In this document: piece by piece, positions 1-9,159 of the stretch
Numbering within the stretch: the first letter of the stretch is position 1
How the letters are laid out: each line of letters starts with the position of its first letter
Assembly (NCBI GenBank): GCA_021781815.1
Contig: JAJXWB010000004.1
Location: 62,001-126,000 of the forward strand
From: Pseudomonadota bacterium
Lineage (GTDB): Bacteria; Pseudomonadota; Alphaproteobacteria; Rhizobiales; Beijerinckiaceae
DNA: 64,000 nt
Direction of reading: 5' to 3'
Notes under the pieces: generated by a model
Told to the model about the DNA's origin: nothing
The model's input: only the letters and a program-made list of their open reading frames with translations
The model's database searches: none
Position numbers and translations under genes: made by a program

Positions 1-1
1 C

Positions 2-862
2 GAAGTGCAGCGCACGATCCTCAAGCAGCTCGGCGTATCCACATCGCCGACCACGCCCGACACCCTGCTGAACAGCACCTGGGGCGTGCTCACCCAGCAG
101 AACACGTTCGCCCTCAATGGCCAGACCACCGGGGGCGGCCTGACGGTTCCGCTGGGCACCGGCGCGTCCGCGACGCTCCAGGCCTTCGAGCGGTATGGCG
201 TCTCGCGCATCCTCGCCGAGCCGACAGTGACTGCGATCTCCGGAGAAAGCGCGAAATTCACGGTCGGCGGCGAGTTGCCGATCCCGACGAATTCGACCTG
301 TACGCCGAGCATCGTTCCAGGCGTGGCGCCCACCTGCATGATCGGCGTCACCTTCAAGAATTATGGCGTGACGCTCAACATGACGCCGGTCGTCATCGGC
401 GAAGGCCGTATTCTGCTGAGGCTCGCGACCGAGGTGACGGAAGTCGACAAGACGCAGACCGTCACGATCTCGAATATTTCGGTTCCCGGATTCCGCACCC
501 GCAAGAACGAAACATCGGTCGAACTGCCATCCGGCGGGTCGCTCGCCACGGCGGGCCTCATCACCAACGAATCGCGTCACGCGATCAACGGCACGCCCGG
601 CCTCATGAACCTGCCGATTCTCGGCGCCCTGTTCCGGTCCCGCGATTACCAGCGCGATGAAACGGAACTGATGATCATCGTCACGCCATACATCGCCAGA
701 TCTGTCGCTCCTGGCGACGTGGTTCGCCCGGACGACGGCTTCGCCGACGCGAGCGACCCGCAGGCTTGGCTGCTCGGGCGTGTGAACAGGCTCTATTCGA
801 CCCGGTCCAATCCGCAGGCTGTGCAGAACTGGAAAGGCCGTTTCGGGTTCATCCAGGATTGA
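2..862 (+). CDS. cpaC: Pilus assembly secretin CpaC/RcpA (5' partial)
   Basis: This is the C-terminal part of the outer-membrane secretin of a Flp/Tad pilus machine, the ring through which the pilus passes. The frame is open from base 2, so the true start lies outside the window and the GTG at base 5 is internal. The 286 visible residues include the GxxxLNMTP-type core and the secretin ending around residues 200-235 (NLPILGALFRS followed by ETELMIIVTPYI), typical of type II/III secretins. The order cpaC-cpaD-cpaE-cpaF-tadB-tadC on one strand with short gaps is the standard operon order and fixes the identity. Upstream genes such as cpaA, cpaB and the flp pilin are presumably outside the window. 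Confidence 0.93.
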   Translation, partial: EVQRTILKQLGVSTSPTTPDTLLNSTWGVLTQQNTFALNGQTTGGGLTVPLGTGASATLQAFERYGVSRILAEPTVTAISGESAKFTVGGELPIPTNSTCTPSIVPGVAPTCMIGVTFKNYGVTLNMTPVVIGEGRILLRLATEVTEVDKTQTVTISNISVPGFRTRKNETSVELPSGGSLATAGLITNESRHAINGTPGLMNLPILGALFRSRDYQRDETELMIIVTPYIARSVAPGDVVRPDDGFADASDPQAWLLGRVNRLYSTRSNPQAVQNWKGRFGFIQD

Positions 863-883
863 GCGCGCGAGGAATTACGTAAA

Positions 884-1642
884 ATGACAAGTTCGTTCGA
901 TCATGACTCGCTCCACAGGCCCGGCTCCCGCGCACGACGCGGCGCGCTCGCCCTCAGTCTGGCGCTGGCCGCGGCCGCCGCGCTTGCCGGATGCGGCGCC
1001 AACCGCGTCGTCGCCAATGCAGACAACGGTTCTGACGCGCGCCTTCGGCATCCGATCGCGCTGGTCCAACAACCCTATACTCTGGACATTTTCCCAGGAG
1101 AAGATGCGCCGCATCGCCTCGATCTCCACACGAGCAATCAGATCGCCACCTTCGCCGCGCGCTATCGGCAGTCGGGCCAGGGCCAGATCTCGATCCTGGT
1201 TCCGCGCATCGGGCCGCGCCCGCTCGTCGGCGGCGCGACCGTCGATGCGATCCGGCGGGAGCTGGCCCGCAATGGCGCCGCCGCTGCGGTGACGGTCAGT
1301 CAATATCCGGTCGAAAATCCGGCGCTGGCCTCGCCGGTCCGCATGTCGTTCGATGCGCTCAAGGCGGCCGTAACCCACCGCTGCGGCGACTGGCCGAGCG
1401 ATCTTGCATCCGGCTCGTCGACAGGGGGCTGGGAAAACAGGAGTTACTGGAATTTCGGCTGCGCCAGCCAAAACATGATCGCCACCCAGGTCGCCGATCC
1501 GCGCGATATCGCCGAGCCGCAGGGCGACACGCCGCCCGACGCGGCGATCCGGATGCGCGGTATCGCGAAGGTGCGCGCAGGCGCAGATCCCTCGACAGGC
1601 TGGGCGATGAAGAATTCCAACATCGGGGCAGTCGGAAACTGA
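884..1642 (+). CDS. cpaD: Pilus assembly lipoprotein CpaD
   Basis: A 252-residue exported lipoprotein of the Flp/Tad pilus, thought to help place or stabilise the CpaC secretin in the outer membrane. An arginine-containing N-terminus is followed by an Ala/Leu-rich hydrophobic stretch and the lipobox LAGC with the lipidated Cys at residue 37. The remainder fits the CpaD family in length and in the C-terminal MRGIAKVRAG-like region. It starts 21 bases after cpaC, and its TGA overlaps the ATG of cpaE by one base, so the genes are probably translationally coupled. Assignment rests on the lipobox, the length and the conserved position between cpaC and cpaE. Confidence 0.9.
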   Translation: MTSSFDHDSLHRPGSRARRGALALSLALAAAAALAGCGANRVVANADNGSDARLRHPIALVQQPYTLDIFPGEDAPHRLDLHTSNQIATFAARYRQSGQGQISILVPRIGPRPLVGGATVDAIRRELARNGAAAAVTVSQYPVENPALASPVRMSFDALKAAVTHRCGDWPSDLASGSSTGGWENRSYWNFGCASQNMIATQVADPRDIAEPQGDTPPDAAIRMRGIAKVRAGADPSTGWAMKNSNIGAVGN

Positions 1643-2910
1643 TGACAAAAGAATCCGATCCTAATTCCACTCCGCCGGCGGACGTGGTCCAGATCACGCC
1701 GATTCCGCGGATTTCGATGCAGGCTTTCTGCGAAAGCGGGGAGCTTGCAACTCTCGTCTCGGACGCTGCCGCCGATCGCCGCATGGACAAGGCGCATGTC
1801 AAGGTTCACATGGGCGGGGCCCCTGCCGCGATCGAGGCGTACCGGACCGCGCCGACCCCAAATCTCATTCTTCTGGAATCGGGCGAGGACCGTGACAGGC
1901 TGCACGCTCATCTCGACGAACTCGCGCAGTTCTGCGACGCCGGCACGAAAGTGATTGTGGTCGGCCGCACAAATGACATCTCGCTCTATCGCGATCTGAT
2001 GGCGCGCGGCATCAGCGACTATCTCGTGATGCCGTTCGGAGTTCTGGATTTCGTCCGTTCGATTTCGCTCCTGTACACCGGCGAGGGCGCTGATCCTCTT
2101 GGCCGCGTGCTCGCCTTTGTCGGCGCCAAGGGCGGCGTCGGCGCGTCCACGATCGCGCATAACGTCGCCTGGTCGATCGCGCGGGAACAGCAGGTTCAGA
2201 CGGTGATCGTCGACATGGACCTTGCCTATGGCACGGCCGGTCTGGACTTCAACCAGGATCCGCCGCAAGGCATTGCAGATGCTGTGTTTGCGCCGGATCG
2301 CGTCGATGCCAACATGATCGATCGTCTTCTGTCGAAGTGCTCGGATCAACTCAGCATGCTCGCGGCCTCCGCGACGCTCGATCGCATCTATGACTTTGAC
2401 GAAAAGTCATTCGACATGATCTTCGACATCCTGCGCACGACCGTTCCGTGCATCGTCGTCGATGTTCCGCATGTCTGGACCGGATGGTCGAAGCGGATCC
2501 TGACCGGCGCCGACGATGTCGTCGTCGTCGCCTCGCCCGATCTCGCCAATCTAAGAAACTCCAAGAGCCTGCTCGACGTCCTGCGGGCGGCGCGGCCGAA
2601 CGACCACAAGCCGCGGCTGGTGATGAACAATATAGGCGTGCTGAAGCGGCCGGAAATCGAGTTGGCCGATTTCGCCAAAGCCGTCGAGACCGACCCGATC
2701 GGCGTCATTCCGTTTGACGCGAAGCTTTTCGGCGTTGCGACGAACAACGGGCAAATGATCGCAGAGGTCGATCCCGCCAACAGGACGACGGAAATTCTGG
2801 CGGAGATTGGTCGCATCATGATGGGGCGCGCCGAAGTCCGGAAGCAGAAGAAGTCATTGCCGCTGCTCGATCCGATCATGTCCCGGTTCGTGAAGCGGAA
2901 GGCCTCCTAG
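1642..2910 (+). CDS. cpaE: Pilus assembly ATPase-like protein CpaE
   Basis: A 422-residue protein that in Caulobacter-type systems localises the pilus machine. The first ~140 residues resemble a degenerate response-regulator receiver domain (VIVVGRTND, then DYLVMPFGVLDFV). The rest is a ParA/MinD-type P-loop domain with the deviant Walker A KGGVGAS at residues 163-169, the switch region VIVDMDLAYG and a Walker-B-like IVVDVPHVW. It overlaps cpaD by one base and is followed 42 bases later by cpaF. The function is known from the family; the cellular role here is inferred. Confidence 0.93.
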   Translation: MTKESDPNSTPPADVVQITPIPRISMQAFCESGELATLVSDAAADRRMDKAHVKVHMGGAPAAIEAYRTAPTPNLILLESGEDRDRLHAHLDELAQFCDAGTKVIVVGRTNDISLYRDLMARGISDYLVMPFGVLDFVRSISLLYTGEGADPLGRVLAFVGAKGGVGASTIAHNVAWSIAREQQVQTVIVDMDLAYGTAGLDFNQDPPQGIADAVFAPDRVDANMIDRLLSKCSDQLSMLAASATLDRIYDFDEKSFDMIFDILRTTVPCIVVDVPHVWTGWSKRILTGADDVVVVASPDLANLRNSKSLLDVLRAARPNDHKPRLVMNNIGVLKRPEIELADFAKAVETDPIGVIPFDAKLFGVATNNGQMIAEVDPANRTTEILAEIGRIMMGRAEVRKQKKSLPLLDPIMSRFVKRKAS

Positions 2911-2952
2911 AGCAGAAAAAGTCGGGGCCGCGCGCTCCGTGGAGATTGACGC

Positions 2953-4395
2953 ATGTTCGGCAAAAGGCCGACTTTCGGAGGCGCCGCCGCCTCACAGAAA
3001 CCCAGCGCGTCCGGCGCGAACGACGCTCGCCCGGCGGCGGGCGCGTCCGCGCCCCCCGGCGCGAAGGGCTCGGCGCCGGCCCCCGCCCCCGTGCAGCAGG
3101 AAACGCGCAGGTCCGACGAATATTACCTGACCAAGAGCATGATCTTCGGCGCGCTGATCGAAGCGATCGATCTGGCGCAATTGTCGAAGCTCGAACCGGA
3201 CAATGCGCGCGAGGAAATCCGCGACATCGTCAACGAGATCATATCGATCAAGAATGTCGTGATGTCGATCTCCGAGCAGGAGGAACTGCTCGAGGACATC
3301 TGCAACGACGTGCTTGGTTACGGACCGCTCGAACCCTTGCTGGCGCGCGACGACATCGCCGACATCATGGTCAACGGGGCGCTGAAGACCTACATCGAAG
3401 TCGCCGGCAAGATACAACTCACCAGCATCCGGTTCCGTGACAACGCGCAGTTGATGAACATTTGCCAGCGCATCGTCAGCCAGGTGGGTCGCCGCGTCGA
3501 TGAATCCTCGCCGATCTGCGACGCGCGCCTTGCCGACGGTTCGCGTGTCAACGTTATCGCGCCGCCGCTCTCCATCGACGGCCCCGCGCTCACCATCCGC
3601 AAATTTCGCAAGGACAAACTTACGCTCGACCAGTTGATGCGCTACGGATCGATCTCGGACGCGGGCGGCGAACTGCTAAAAATCATTGGCCGCGTCCGCT
3701 GCAATACGCTGATATCCGGCGGCACGGGCTCGGGCAAGACGACCCTGCTGAACTGCCTGACCAATTTCATCGAGGCCGACGAGCGCGTCATAACCTGCGA
3801 GGATGCGGCGGAACTGCAACTTCAGCAGCCGCATGTCGTGCGGCTGGAGACGCGCCCCGCCAATCTCGAAGGCACTGGCGCCGTGACCATGCGCGATCTC
3901 GTGAAGAATTGCCTGCGTATGCGGCCTGAACGGATCATCGTGGGCGAGGTGCGCGGACCCGAGGCGTTCGATCTGCTGCAGGCCATGAACACAGGCCACG
4001 ACGGATCGATGGGAACGTTGCACGCCAACTCGCCGCGCGAGGCGCTCAGCCGCCTTGAATCCATGATCACCATGGGCGGATTTTCCCTGCCCGCCCGTAC
4101 GATCCGCGAGATGATCGTGTCTTCGGTCGATGTCATCGTGCAGGCGGCGCGCCTGCGTGACGGCTCTCGCCGCATAACGCACATCACCGAAGTCATGGGC
4201 CTGGAAGGCGACGTAATCATCACCCAGGATCTGCTCGTCTATCATGTCGTCGGAGAGGACGCGAACGGCCGCCTCATCGGCCGCCACCGTTCGACCGGCG
4301 TCGGCAAACCGCGTTTCTGGGAACGCGCCAAATATTACGGCGACGAGGAAAGGCTTGCGGCGGCGCTCGATGCAGCCGACCCCGAAGTTGACTGA
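2953..4395 (+). CDS. cpaF: Tad/Flp pilus assembly ATPase CpaF (TadA)
   Basis: The hexameric secretion ATPase that powers Flp pilus assembly at the cytoplasmic face of the inner membrane. The protein has 480 residues. The first ~50 are a low-complexity Ala/Pro tail, then the helical N-terminal domain and the RecA-like core with Walker [10 protein letters not shown] at 256-264, an Asp box ([11 protein letters not shown]), Walker B region ([16 protein letters not shown]) and His box ([12 protein letters not shown]). All are signatures of the VirB11/TadA/CpaF family. It is followed 21 bases later by tadB, as in most tad operons. Confidence 0.97.
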   Translation: MFGKRPTFGGAAASQKPSASGANDARPAAGASAPPGAKGSAPAPAPVQQETRRSDEYYLTKSMIFGALIEAIDLAQLSKLEPDNAREEIRDIVNEIISIKNVVMSISEQEELLEDICNDVLGYGPLEPLLARDDIADIMVNGALKTYIEVAGKIQLTSIRFRDNAQLMNICQRIVSQVGRRVDESSPICDARLADGSRVNVIAPPLSIDGPALTIRKFRKDKLTLDQLMRYGSISDAGGELLKIIGRVRCNTLISGGTGSGKTTLLNCLTNFIEADERVITCEDAAELQLQQPHVVRLETRPANLEGTGAVTMRDLVKNCLRMRPERIIVGEVRGPEAFDLLQAMNTGHDGSMGTLHANSPREALSRLESMITMGGFSLPARTIREMIVSSVDVIVQAARLRDGSRRITHITEVMGLEGDVIITQDLLVYHVVGEDANGRLIGRHRSTGVGKPRFWERAKYYGDEERLAAALDAADPEVD

Positions 4396-4416
4396 ACGCG
4401 GAAGGAACGGTTGCGC

Positions 4417-5394
4417 ATGAGCGCCCAGAGCATCATCGTCATCAGCCTCATGATGCTGGCTGTCGGCGGATTGTTCTATGCCTTCGCCTATCCATACCTG
4501 TCCGGGCAGGTCGCGGCGGAAAAGAGGCAGGCGCAGTTCAAGCAGGGCAAGACCAAGCGCGCCGATGGCGAGCGCGTCGTCGATCAGAACAAGCGTCGTC
4601 AGCAAATCATCGAAAGCGTCAAGGACATCGAGGGCGCGAGCAAGAAAAAAACCGCCACGTTGCAGGCCAGGCTGGTCCAGGCGGGCATTCCGATCGACAT
4701 GAGGAAGTTCATCCTGCTTTCCGCAGCGCTCGGCCTGCTGATTGCGCTCGGCGTATTCGCCGTCAATGGCAACCTGCTTGTCGCGCTCGGCGCTGGAATA
4801 GGCGGCGGCGTGGGATTGCCGCGCTGGATCGTCGCATTTCTGATCAAGCGGCGTCTCTCGAAATTTCTGGCGGAGTTTCCGACCGCGGTCGACATCATCA
4901 TTCGCGGCGTCAAGGCTGGCTTGCCGCTGGGCCAGTGCCTTCAGATCATCGCCTCGGAAGCGGCCGAGCCCGTTCGCAGCGAATTCAGACGAATCGTTGA
5001 AGCGCAGTCGATTGGTCTGTCAGTAGGCGAGGCGGTCGAAAGGCTTCCCGAAAGCATGCCGGTTGCGGAGGCGAGCTTTTTCTCGATCGTGATCAATCTT
5101 CAGCAGAAATCGGGCGGCAATCTTGCCGAGGCGCTTGGCAACCTGTCGCGCGTGCTGCGTGACCGGAAGAAGATGCGCCTCAAGGTCAACGCCATGTCGG
5201 CCGAGGCGAAGGCCTCCGCCGTCATTATCGGCGCGTTGCCCTTCGTCGTCGGCGGGCTCGTCTATTTTTCCGCGCCCGACTACCTGATGCTGCTCTTCAC
5301 GACTGGCACCGGCCACATCGTTCTCGGCGTTTCCGCCTGCTGGATGGCGCTCGGCACGTTCATCATGAAACGGATGATCTCCTTCGACTTCTGA
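4417..5394 (+). CDS. tadB: Tad pilus inner-membrane platform protein TadB (CpaG)
   Basis: One of the two polytopic platform proteins of the Tad pilus, a GspF-like (T2SSF) family member. The 325 residues contain an N-terminal membrane helix, a charged cytoplasmic stretch rich in Lys/Arg, a helical pair near 100-145, the T2SSF domain with FLAEFPTAVDIIIRGVKAGLPL, and two C-terminal helices. The ATG at 4417 is preferred because GAAGGAAC lies 8 bases upstream; an in-frame TTG six bases earlier is possible. It sits between cpaF and tadC, with which it forms the platform. Confidence 0.93.
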   Translation: MSAQSIIVISLMMLAVGGLFYAFAYPYLSGQVAAEKRQAQFKQGKTKRADGERVVDQNKRRQQIIESVKDIEGASKKKTATLQARLVQAGIPIDMRKFILLSAALGLLIALGVFAVNGNLLVALGAGIGGGVGLPRWIVAFLIKRRLSKFLAEFPTAVDIIIRGVKAGLPLGQCLQIIASEAAEPVRSEFRRIVEAQSIGLSVGEAVERLPESMPVAEASFFSIVINLQQKSGGNLAEALGNLSRVLRDRKKMRLKVNAMSAEAKASAVIIGALPFVVGGLVYFSAPDYLMLLFTTGTGHIVLGVSACWMALGTFIMKRMISFDF

Positions 5395-5409
5395 CGGCGC
5401 AACGCGCCA

Positions 5410-6402
5410 ATGGATGCGTACATGCTCGATCTGCTCTACGCCAGGCTTGGCGACTCGCATACGATCGTCGCGCTGCTTGTCGCGATAGCAGTCATGGCGA
5501 CGATCTTGACGATCGCCATGCCGATGCTCGAATCCGACACGCTCGCCAAGCGAATGAAATCGGTGGCCACCGAGCGCGAACGCCTTAGGGCGCGCGAGCG
5601 CGAGCGTCTCGCCATGCGAGAAAAGAAAGCGGCGCTGCGCGTCCAGCCCAAGACATACATGAAGCAGCTCGTCGATGGCTTCAGCCTCGAGAAATGGCTC
5701 GGCACGGACCAGGCCAAGGCGCAACTGACAATGGCCGGCTTTCGTGGTCGGCAGGCCGAGGTCGCCTTTCTTTTCTTCCGTGCGGTGGCGCCGCTCGGGC
5801 TGTTCATCATTGCGCTGATCTATACGTTCGTACTCATGGACTCGAGCATGTCGACCTTGCTGAAGATCGGCATTTCGATCATGGCGGCGTATCTCGGCAT
5901 CAAGGCGCCGGAAATCTACCTCCAGAACATGATCAGCAAGCGTCAGGCGTCGATGCGACGCGCCTTTCCCGACGCAATGGATCTTCTCTTGATCTGTGTC
6001 GAATCCGGCATGGCGATCGAACCCGCTTTCCGCAAGGTGAGCGGCGAGATCGGCGTGCAGTCGGTCGAACTGGCGGAGGAATTCGCGCTGACGACGGCGG
6101 AGCTTTCCTATCTGCCGGACCGGCGCACTGCATATGAGAACATCGCGACGCGAACGGGCGTCGAGGGGCTGAAGCAGATTTCAACCGTGTTGATCCAGGC
6201 GGAAAAATACGGAACGCCGCTTGGTCAGGCGATGCGCGTCGTCTCGCAGGAAGGGCGCGACCAGCGCCTTCTCGAAGCGGAGAAGAAAGCGGCCTCGCTG
6301 CCGCCGAAACTGACCGTGCCGATGATCGTTTTCTTTCTGCCAATCCTGTTTGCGGTCATCATCACGCCAGCCGCGATCCAGATGTCGGACAAGTTTAGCT
6401 GA
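5410..6402 (+). CDS. tadC: Tad pilus inner-membrane platform protein TadC (CpaH)
   Basis: The second platform protein of the Tad pilus, paralogous to TadB and also carrying a T2SSF domain (AFPDAMDLLLICVESGMAIEPAF is the conserved first helix pair). The 330 residues include an N-terminal helix, a basic region, two central helices around 125-170 and a C-terminal helix that ends in a short polar tail. It starts 15 bases after tadB and ends the plus-strand pilus operon in this window. The next gene, the tadD-like one, is on the other strand with only 10 bases between the two stops. Confidence 0.93.
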   Translation: MDAYMLDLLYARLGDSHTIVALLVAIAVMATILTIAMPMLESDTLAKRMKSVATERERLRARERERLAMREKKAALRVQPKTYMKQLVDGFSLEKWLGTDQAKAQLTMAGFRGRQAEVAFLFFRAVAPLGLFIIALIYTFVLMDSSMSTLLKIGISIMAAYLGIKAPEIYLQNMISKRQASMRRAFPDAMDLLLICVESGMAIEPAFRKVSGEIGVQSVELAEEFALTTAELSYLPDRRTAYENIATRTGVEGLKQISTVLIQAEKYGTPLGQAMRVVSQEGRDQRLLEAEKKAASLPPKLTVPMIVFFLPILFAVIITPAAIQMSDKFS

Positions 6403-6412
6403 GCCGGGAAGG

Positions 6413-7264
6413 TCAGCCATCCCTGTCGGGCGCGGCCTTCGGGCGTGCGGCGCGGTCGATCTGCTTGATGTCGCGCCATGTATTCGATTGCGAGATCATC
6501 CGGCGGATCGAGGCGACATTGGCGGCCGCATCGATCGACGAAAGGTCATGACGCGATACCTCTTCGGCCTCCGGGAACTTGCCCTGCAGCGCCAGCGCCA
6601 GCGCGAGGTTCTGGCGCACGCGCATGTCGGCGCCCGGCTGCGCTGCCGCCAGACGCAGCGACTGCTCGGCGCGCGGCAGATCGCGCGCCAGCGCATAGGA
6701 CAGGCCGAGGTTCGAGAGCACAGAGGGATCGTTTGGTCGGATCTTCAACGCCGCCGCGTAATAATTCTGGGCCTGCGCATGGTCGCCGAGTTGATCGGCG
6801 ACAGAGCCCTGCGCCGACAGGATCGACCAGTTCGGGCGCTCCGGCGTGTGGGCGTTCGCCAGCACCTTGGCGGCTTCCTGCAGGCGCCCGGCTTCCGCCA
6901 GCGCCTTGCCGTAGGTGCCGAGCACCTCCATGTCGTTGGGGTGGCGGACGGCGAGGCCCTGGAGCACCGCGACGGCCTGCGCGTGCTGCGACAGCCGCCG
7001 CAACGCCCGCGCGTAATTCAAGGCGGTGCGACGATCGTTGCGATCGGCGTCATAACGCCGGCCCCATTCCTCGGCGTACTGGCGCAGCTCGGCGTCTCCC
7101 TTCGGCAATGCGTCCTGTCCGCCGATCGAGCCGGTCACGTCGGACAGCGCGGGTCGGTTGCATCCGCCCAGTCCGAAAGCCAACGCGCCGGTCAGCGCGA
7201 GCGTGGAGACAAGGGACAGGGTTCTGGCGAAGTTCTGTGCGCGGGCTGAATTCACGTGTCTCAT
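6413..7264 (-). CDS. tadD: TadD-like tetratricopeptide-repeat lipoprotein
   Basis: A 283-residue lipoprotein with TPR repeats, related to TadD, the putative pilotin of the Tad secretin. After a basic start comes a hydrophobic segment and the lipobox FGLGGC. TPR-like helices follow from about residue 65 to 255 (for example PNDPSVLSNLGLSYALARDL). The ATG at 7264 was chosen because it begins the signal sequence; the same frame stays open much further upstream, but that part is antisense to the aminopeptidase and has no protein-like character. It lies convergent to the pilus operon, not within it, so it needs its own promoter in the 81-base gap shared with the aminopeptidase gene. Confidence 0.88.
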   Translation of the reverse strand: MRHVNSARAQNFARTLSLVSTLALTGALAFGLGGCNRPALSDVTGSIGGQDALPKGDAELRQYAEEWGRRYDADRNDRRTALNYARALRRLSQHAQAVAVLQGLAVRHPNDMEVLGTYGKALAEAGRLQEAAKVLANAHTPERPNWSILSAQGSVADQLGDHAQAQNYYAAALKIRPNDPSVLSNLGLSYALARDLPRAEQSLRLAAAQPGADMRVRQNLALALALQGKFPEAEEVSRHDLSSIDAAANVASIRRMISQSNTWRDIKQIDRAARPKAAPDRDG

Positions 7265-7345
7265 TCCGGGCTTGCGGTATCGGATGCTGGAGCAATAAAG
7301 CGTTAACCCTAATCGAGCGTTAACGACCTCAGGCTGGAGACAGGA

Positions 7346-8755
7346 ATGGCATTTTCCCTTGGCGACCCGACGAAAGGCGCGACGCCGATTGTGCTGACGA
7401 CCCGTGCGCGCTGGCCGCAGACCCGCGCCGCGCTGTCGGCGGAGGGGCGCGCTTTCGCGGCCGCCGTGGGCTTTGATCCGTCGCCGGGCGCGCATGTTCT
7501 GCTGCCGGACGCCAAGGGCGCCCTTGCCGTTGTGCTGTTCGCGCTGGACGAGCCGGACGCCGCTCGCTCCGATCCCTTCCTGCTCGGAAGGCTCGCCTCG
7601 ATTCTGCCGTGGGGACGCTATCGGATCGAAGGCGACGGTGTGGACCGCGATCTCGCCGCGCTCGGGGTCTTGCTGTCGAGCTACAAATTCGGTCGCTATC
7701 GCAAGTCGCGATCCGGTGAGGCGATTCTGGAGATTCCGCGCAGTCCGGCGCGCGCGCGGGCGGAAACGATCGCAGAGGCGATCACGCTCGGGCGCGATCT
7801 CGTCAACACGCCGGCCAACGACATGGGACCGGGGGCGCTCGAGGCGGCCGCCCTCGCGCTCGCTCGTCGCCACGGCGCGCGTGCGCGCGTCGTGCGCGGA
7901 GAACGCCTGATCCAGGCAAACTTTCCGCTTGTCCACGCGGTCGGCAAGGGCGCCGCCGACGCGCCGCGGATCATCGATTTCAGGTGGGGAGGACGGAAGG
8001 CCGGCCCCAGGGTGACGCTGGTCGGCAAGGGCGTGTGTTTCGACACCGGCGGCCTCGACCTCAAGTCCGACGCCGCGATGCTGCTCATGAAAAAGGACAT
8101 GGGCGGCGCGGCGACCGCGCTCGCCGCCGCCGCGATGATCATGCGCGCCGATCTGCCGGTTCGGTTGCGTGTGATCCTGCCGATCGTCGAAAATTCGGTT
8201 TCCGCGAATTCCTTCCGGCCTGGCGATATCTACAGGAGCCGCGCCGGACTCACGGTCGAGATTGGCAATACCGACGCGGAGGGACGCCTGATTCTGGCCG
8301 ATGCGCTGGCGCTCGCCGACGAGGACGAGCCGGATCTGCTGTTCGATTTCGCCACGCTCACCGGGGCGGCGCGCGTCGCGCTCGGTCCTGATCTGCCAGC
8401 CTTTTTCTGCAACGACGACGCGCTTGCGAAAGAGATAGAGAGCGCCGGCGCCGCGGTTGCCGATCCGGTCTGGCGGCTGCCGCTGTGGGCGCCCTATGAC
8501 GGCCTGATCGAAGGCAAGACCGCCGATCTCAACAACATTTCCGCGGGCTCCTTCGCCGGCGCAATCGTCGCGGCCTTGTTTCTCCAGCGATTCGTGAGCA
8601 GATCGCGCGCGGGCTGGGCGCATTTCGACGTCTACAACTGGAACCCGAGCGCCAAGCCGGGCAGGCCTGAAGGAGGAGACATTCAGGTGGCGCGACTCGT
8701 GTTCGAATTGCTCCAGCGGCGCATCGCCGCACTTGCGCTCACCGGCAAAAAGTAA
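7346..8755 (+). CDS. Leucyl aminopeptidase, M17 family
   Basis: A cytosolic dizinc/manganese aminopeptidase that removes N-terminal residues from peptides. The 469-residue protein shows a variable N-terminal domain and a conserved M17 catalytic domain. The domain has the metal-binding KGVCFDTGGLDLKS (Lys and Asp ligands), the DMGGAA segment and the family signature NTDAEGRLILADAL, followed by LLFDFATLTGAA. It is of PepA/PepB type but shorter than E. coli PepA, so only the family name is given. It is divergent from the tadD-like gene and is followed 41 bases later by a marR-type gene on the same strand. Confidence 0.93.
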   Translation: MAFSLGDPTKGATPIVLTTRARWPQTRAALSAEGRAFAAAVGFDPSPGAHVLLPDAKGALAVVLFALDEPDAARSDPFLLGRLASILPWGRYRIEGDGVDRDLAALGVLLSSYKFGRYRKSRSGEAILEIPRSPARARAETIAEAITLGRDLVNTPANDMGPGALEAAALALARRHGARARVVRGERLIQANFPLVHAVGKGAADAPRIIDFRWGGRKAGPRVTLVGKGVCFDTGGLDLKSDAAMLLMKKDMGGAATALAAAAMIMRADLPVRLRVILPIVENSVSANSFRPGDIYRSRAGLTVEIGNTDAEGRLILADALALADEDEPDLLFDFATLTGAARVALGPDLPAFFCNDDALAKEIESAGAAVADPVWRLPLWAPYDGLIEGKTADLNNISAGSFAGAIVAALFLQRFVSRSRAGWAHFDVYNWNPSAKPGRPEGGDIQVARLVFELLQRRIAALALTGKK

Positions 8756-8796
8756 ATTAATACGGCTACGAAATAATTCTTCCCGGCTGTTTCTCC

Positions 8797-9159
8797 ATGT
8801 CCGTCGCGATCACGCCGCAGCAGGCGCTCAATCTTTTGAACGCCCTTGCGCTCGACGTGGTGCGGGACAAGGGCCCGCAGGATCATCCCGACTTCACCTT
8901 CCGGCAATTGTCCGTGCTGCTCACCATCTATCTCGAAAAGCCGCCGCATACCGTGCGCGGCATCGCAGCCCGCCTCGGCGTGACGAAGCCCGTGGTGACG
9001 CGCGCGCTCGATTCGCTCGGAGCGATCGACCTCGTCACGCGCCGTCGCGACGAGGCCGACCGGCGCAACGTCGTCGTGCAGCGCACGGTCAAGGGCGCGT
9101 TGTTCGTCGAGCAACTCGGCGACCTCGTGGTCCACCGGGCGAGGGAGCTTGCGTCATGA
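8797..9159 (+). CDS. MarR-family winged-helix transcriptional regulator
   Basis: A small 120-residue DNA-binding protein. It has a typical MarR winged helix-turn-helix: the helix RGIAARLGVTKPVVTRALDSL is the recognition region, followed by the wing VTRRRDEADRRNVVV. No ligand or target can be read from sequence. Its TGA overlaps the ATG of the next gene (ATGA), so it is translationally coupled to an NlpC/P60 hydrolase and may control that gene or the preceding aminopeptidase. Confidence 0.88.
   Translation: MSVAITPQQALNLLNALALDVVRDKGPQDHPDFTFRQLSVLLTIYLEKPPHTVRGIAARLGVTKPVVTRALDSLGAIDLVTRRRDEADRRNVVVQRTVKGALFVEQLGDLVVHRARELAS

Noticed and set aside
7265-8623. Upstream extension of the TadD-like frame to 736 codons
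   Set aside because: The extension is antisense to the M17 aminopeptidase; the lipoprotein signal sets the real start at 7264.
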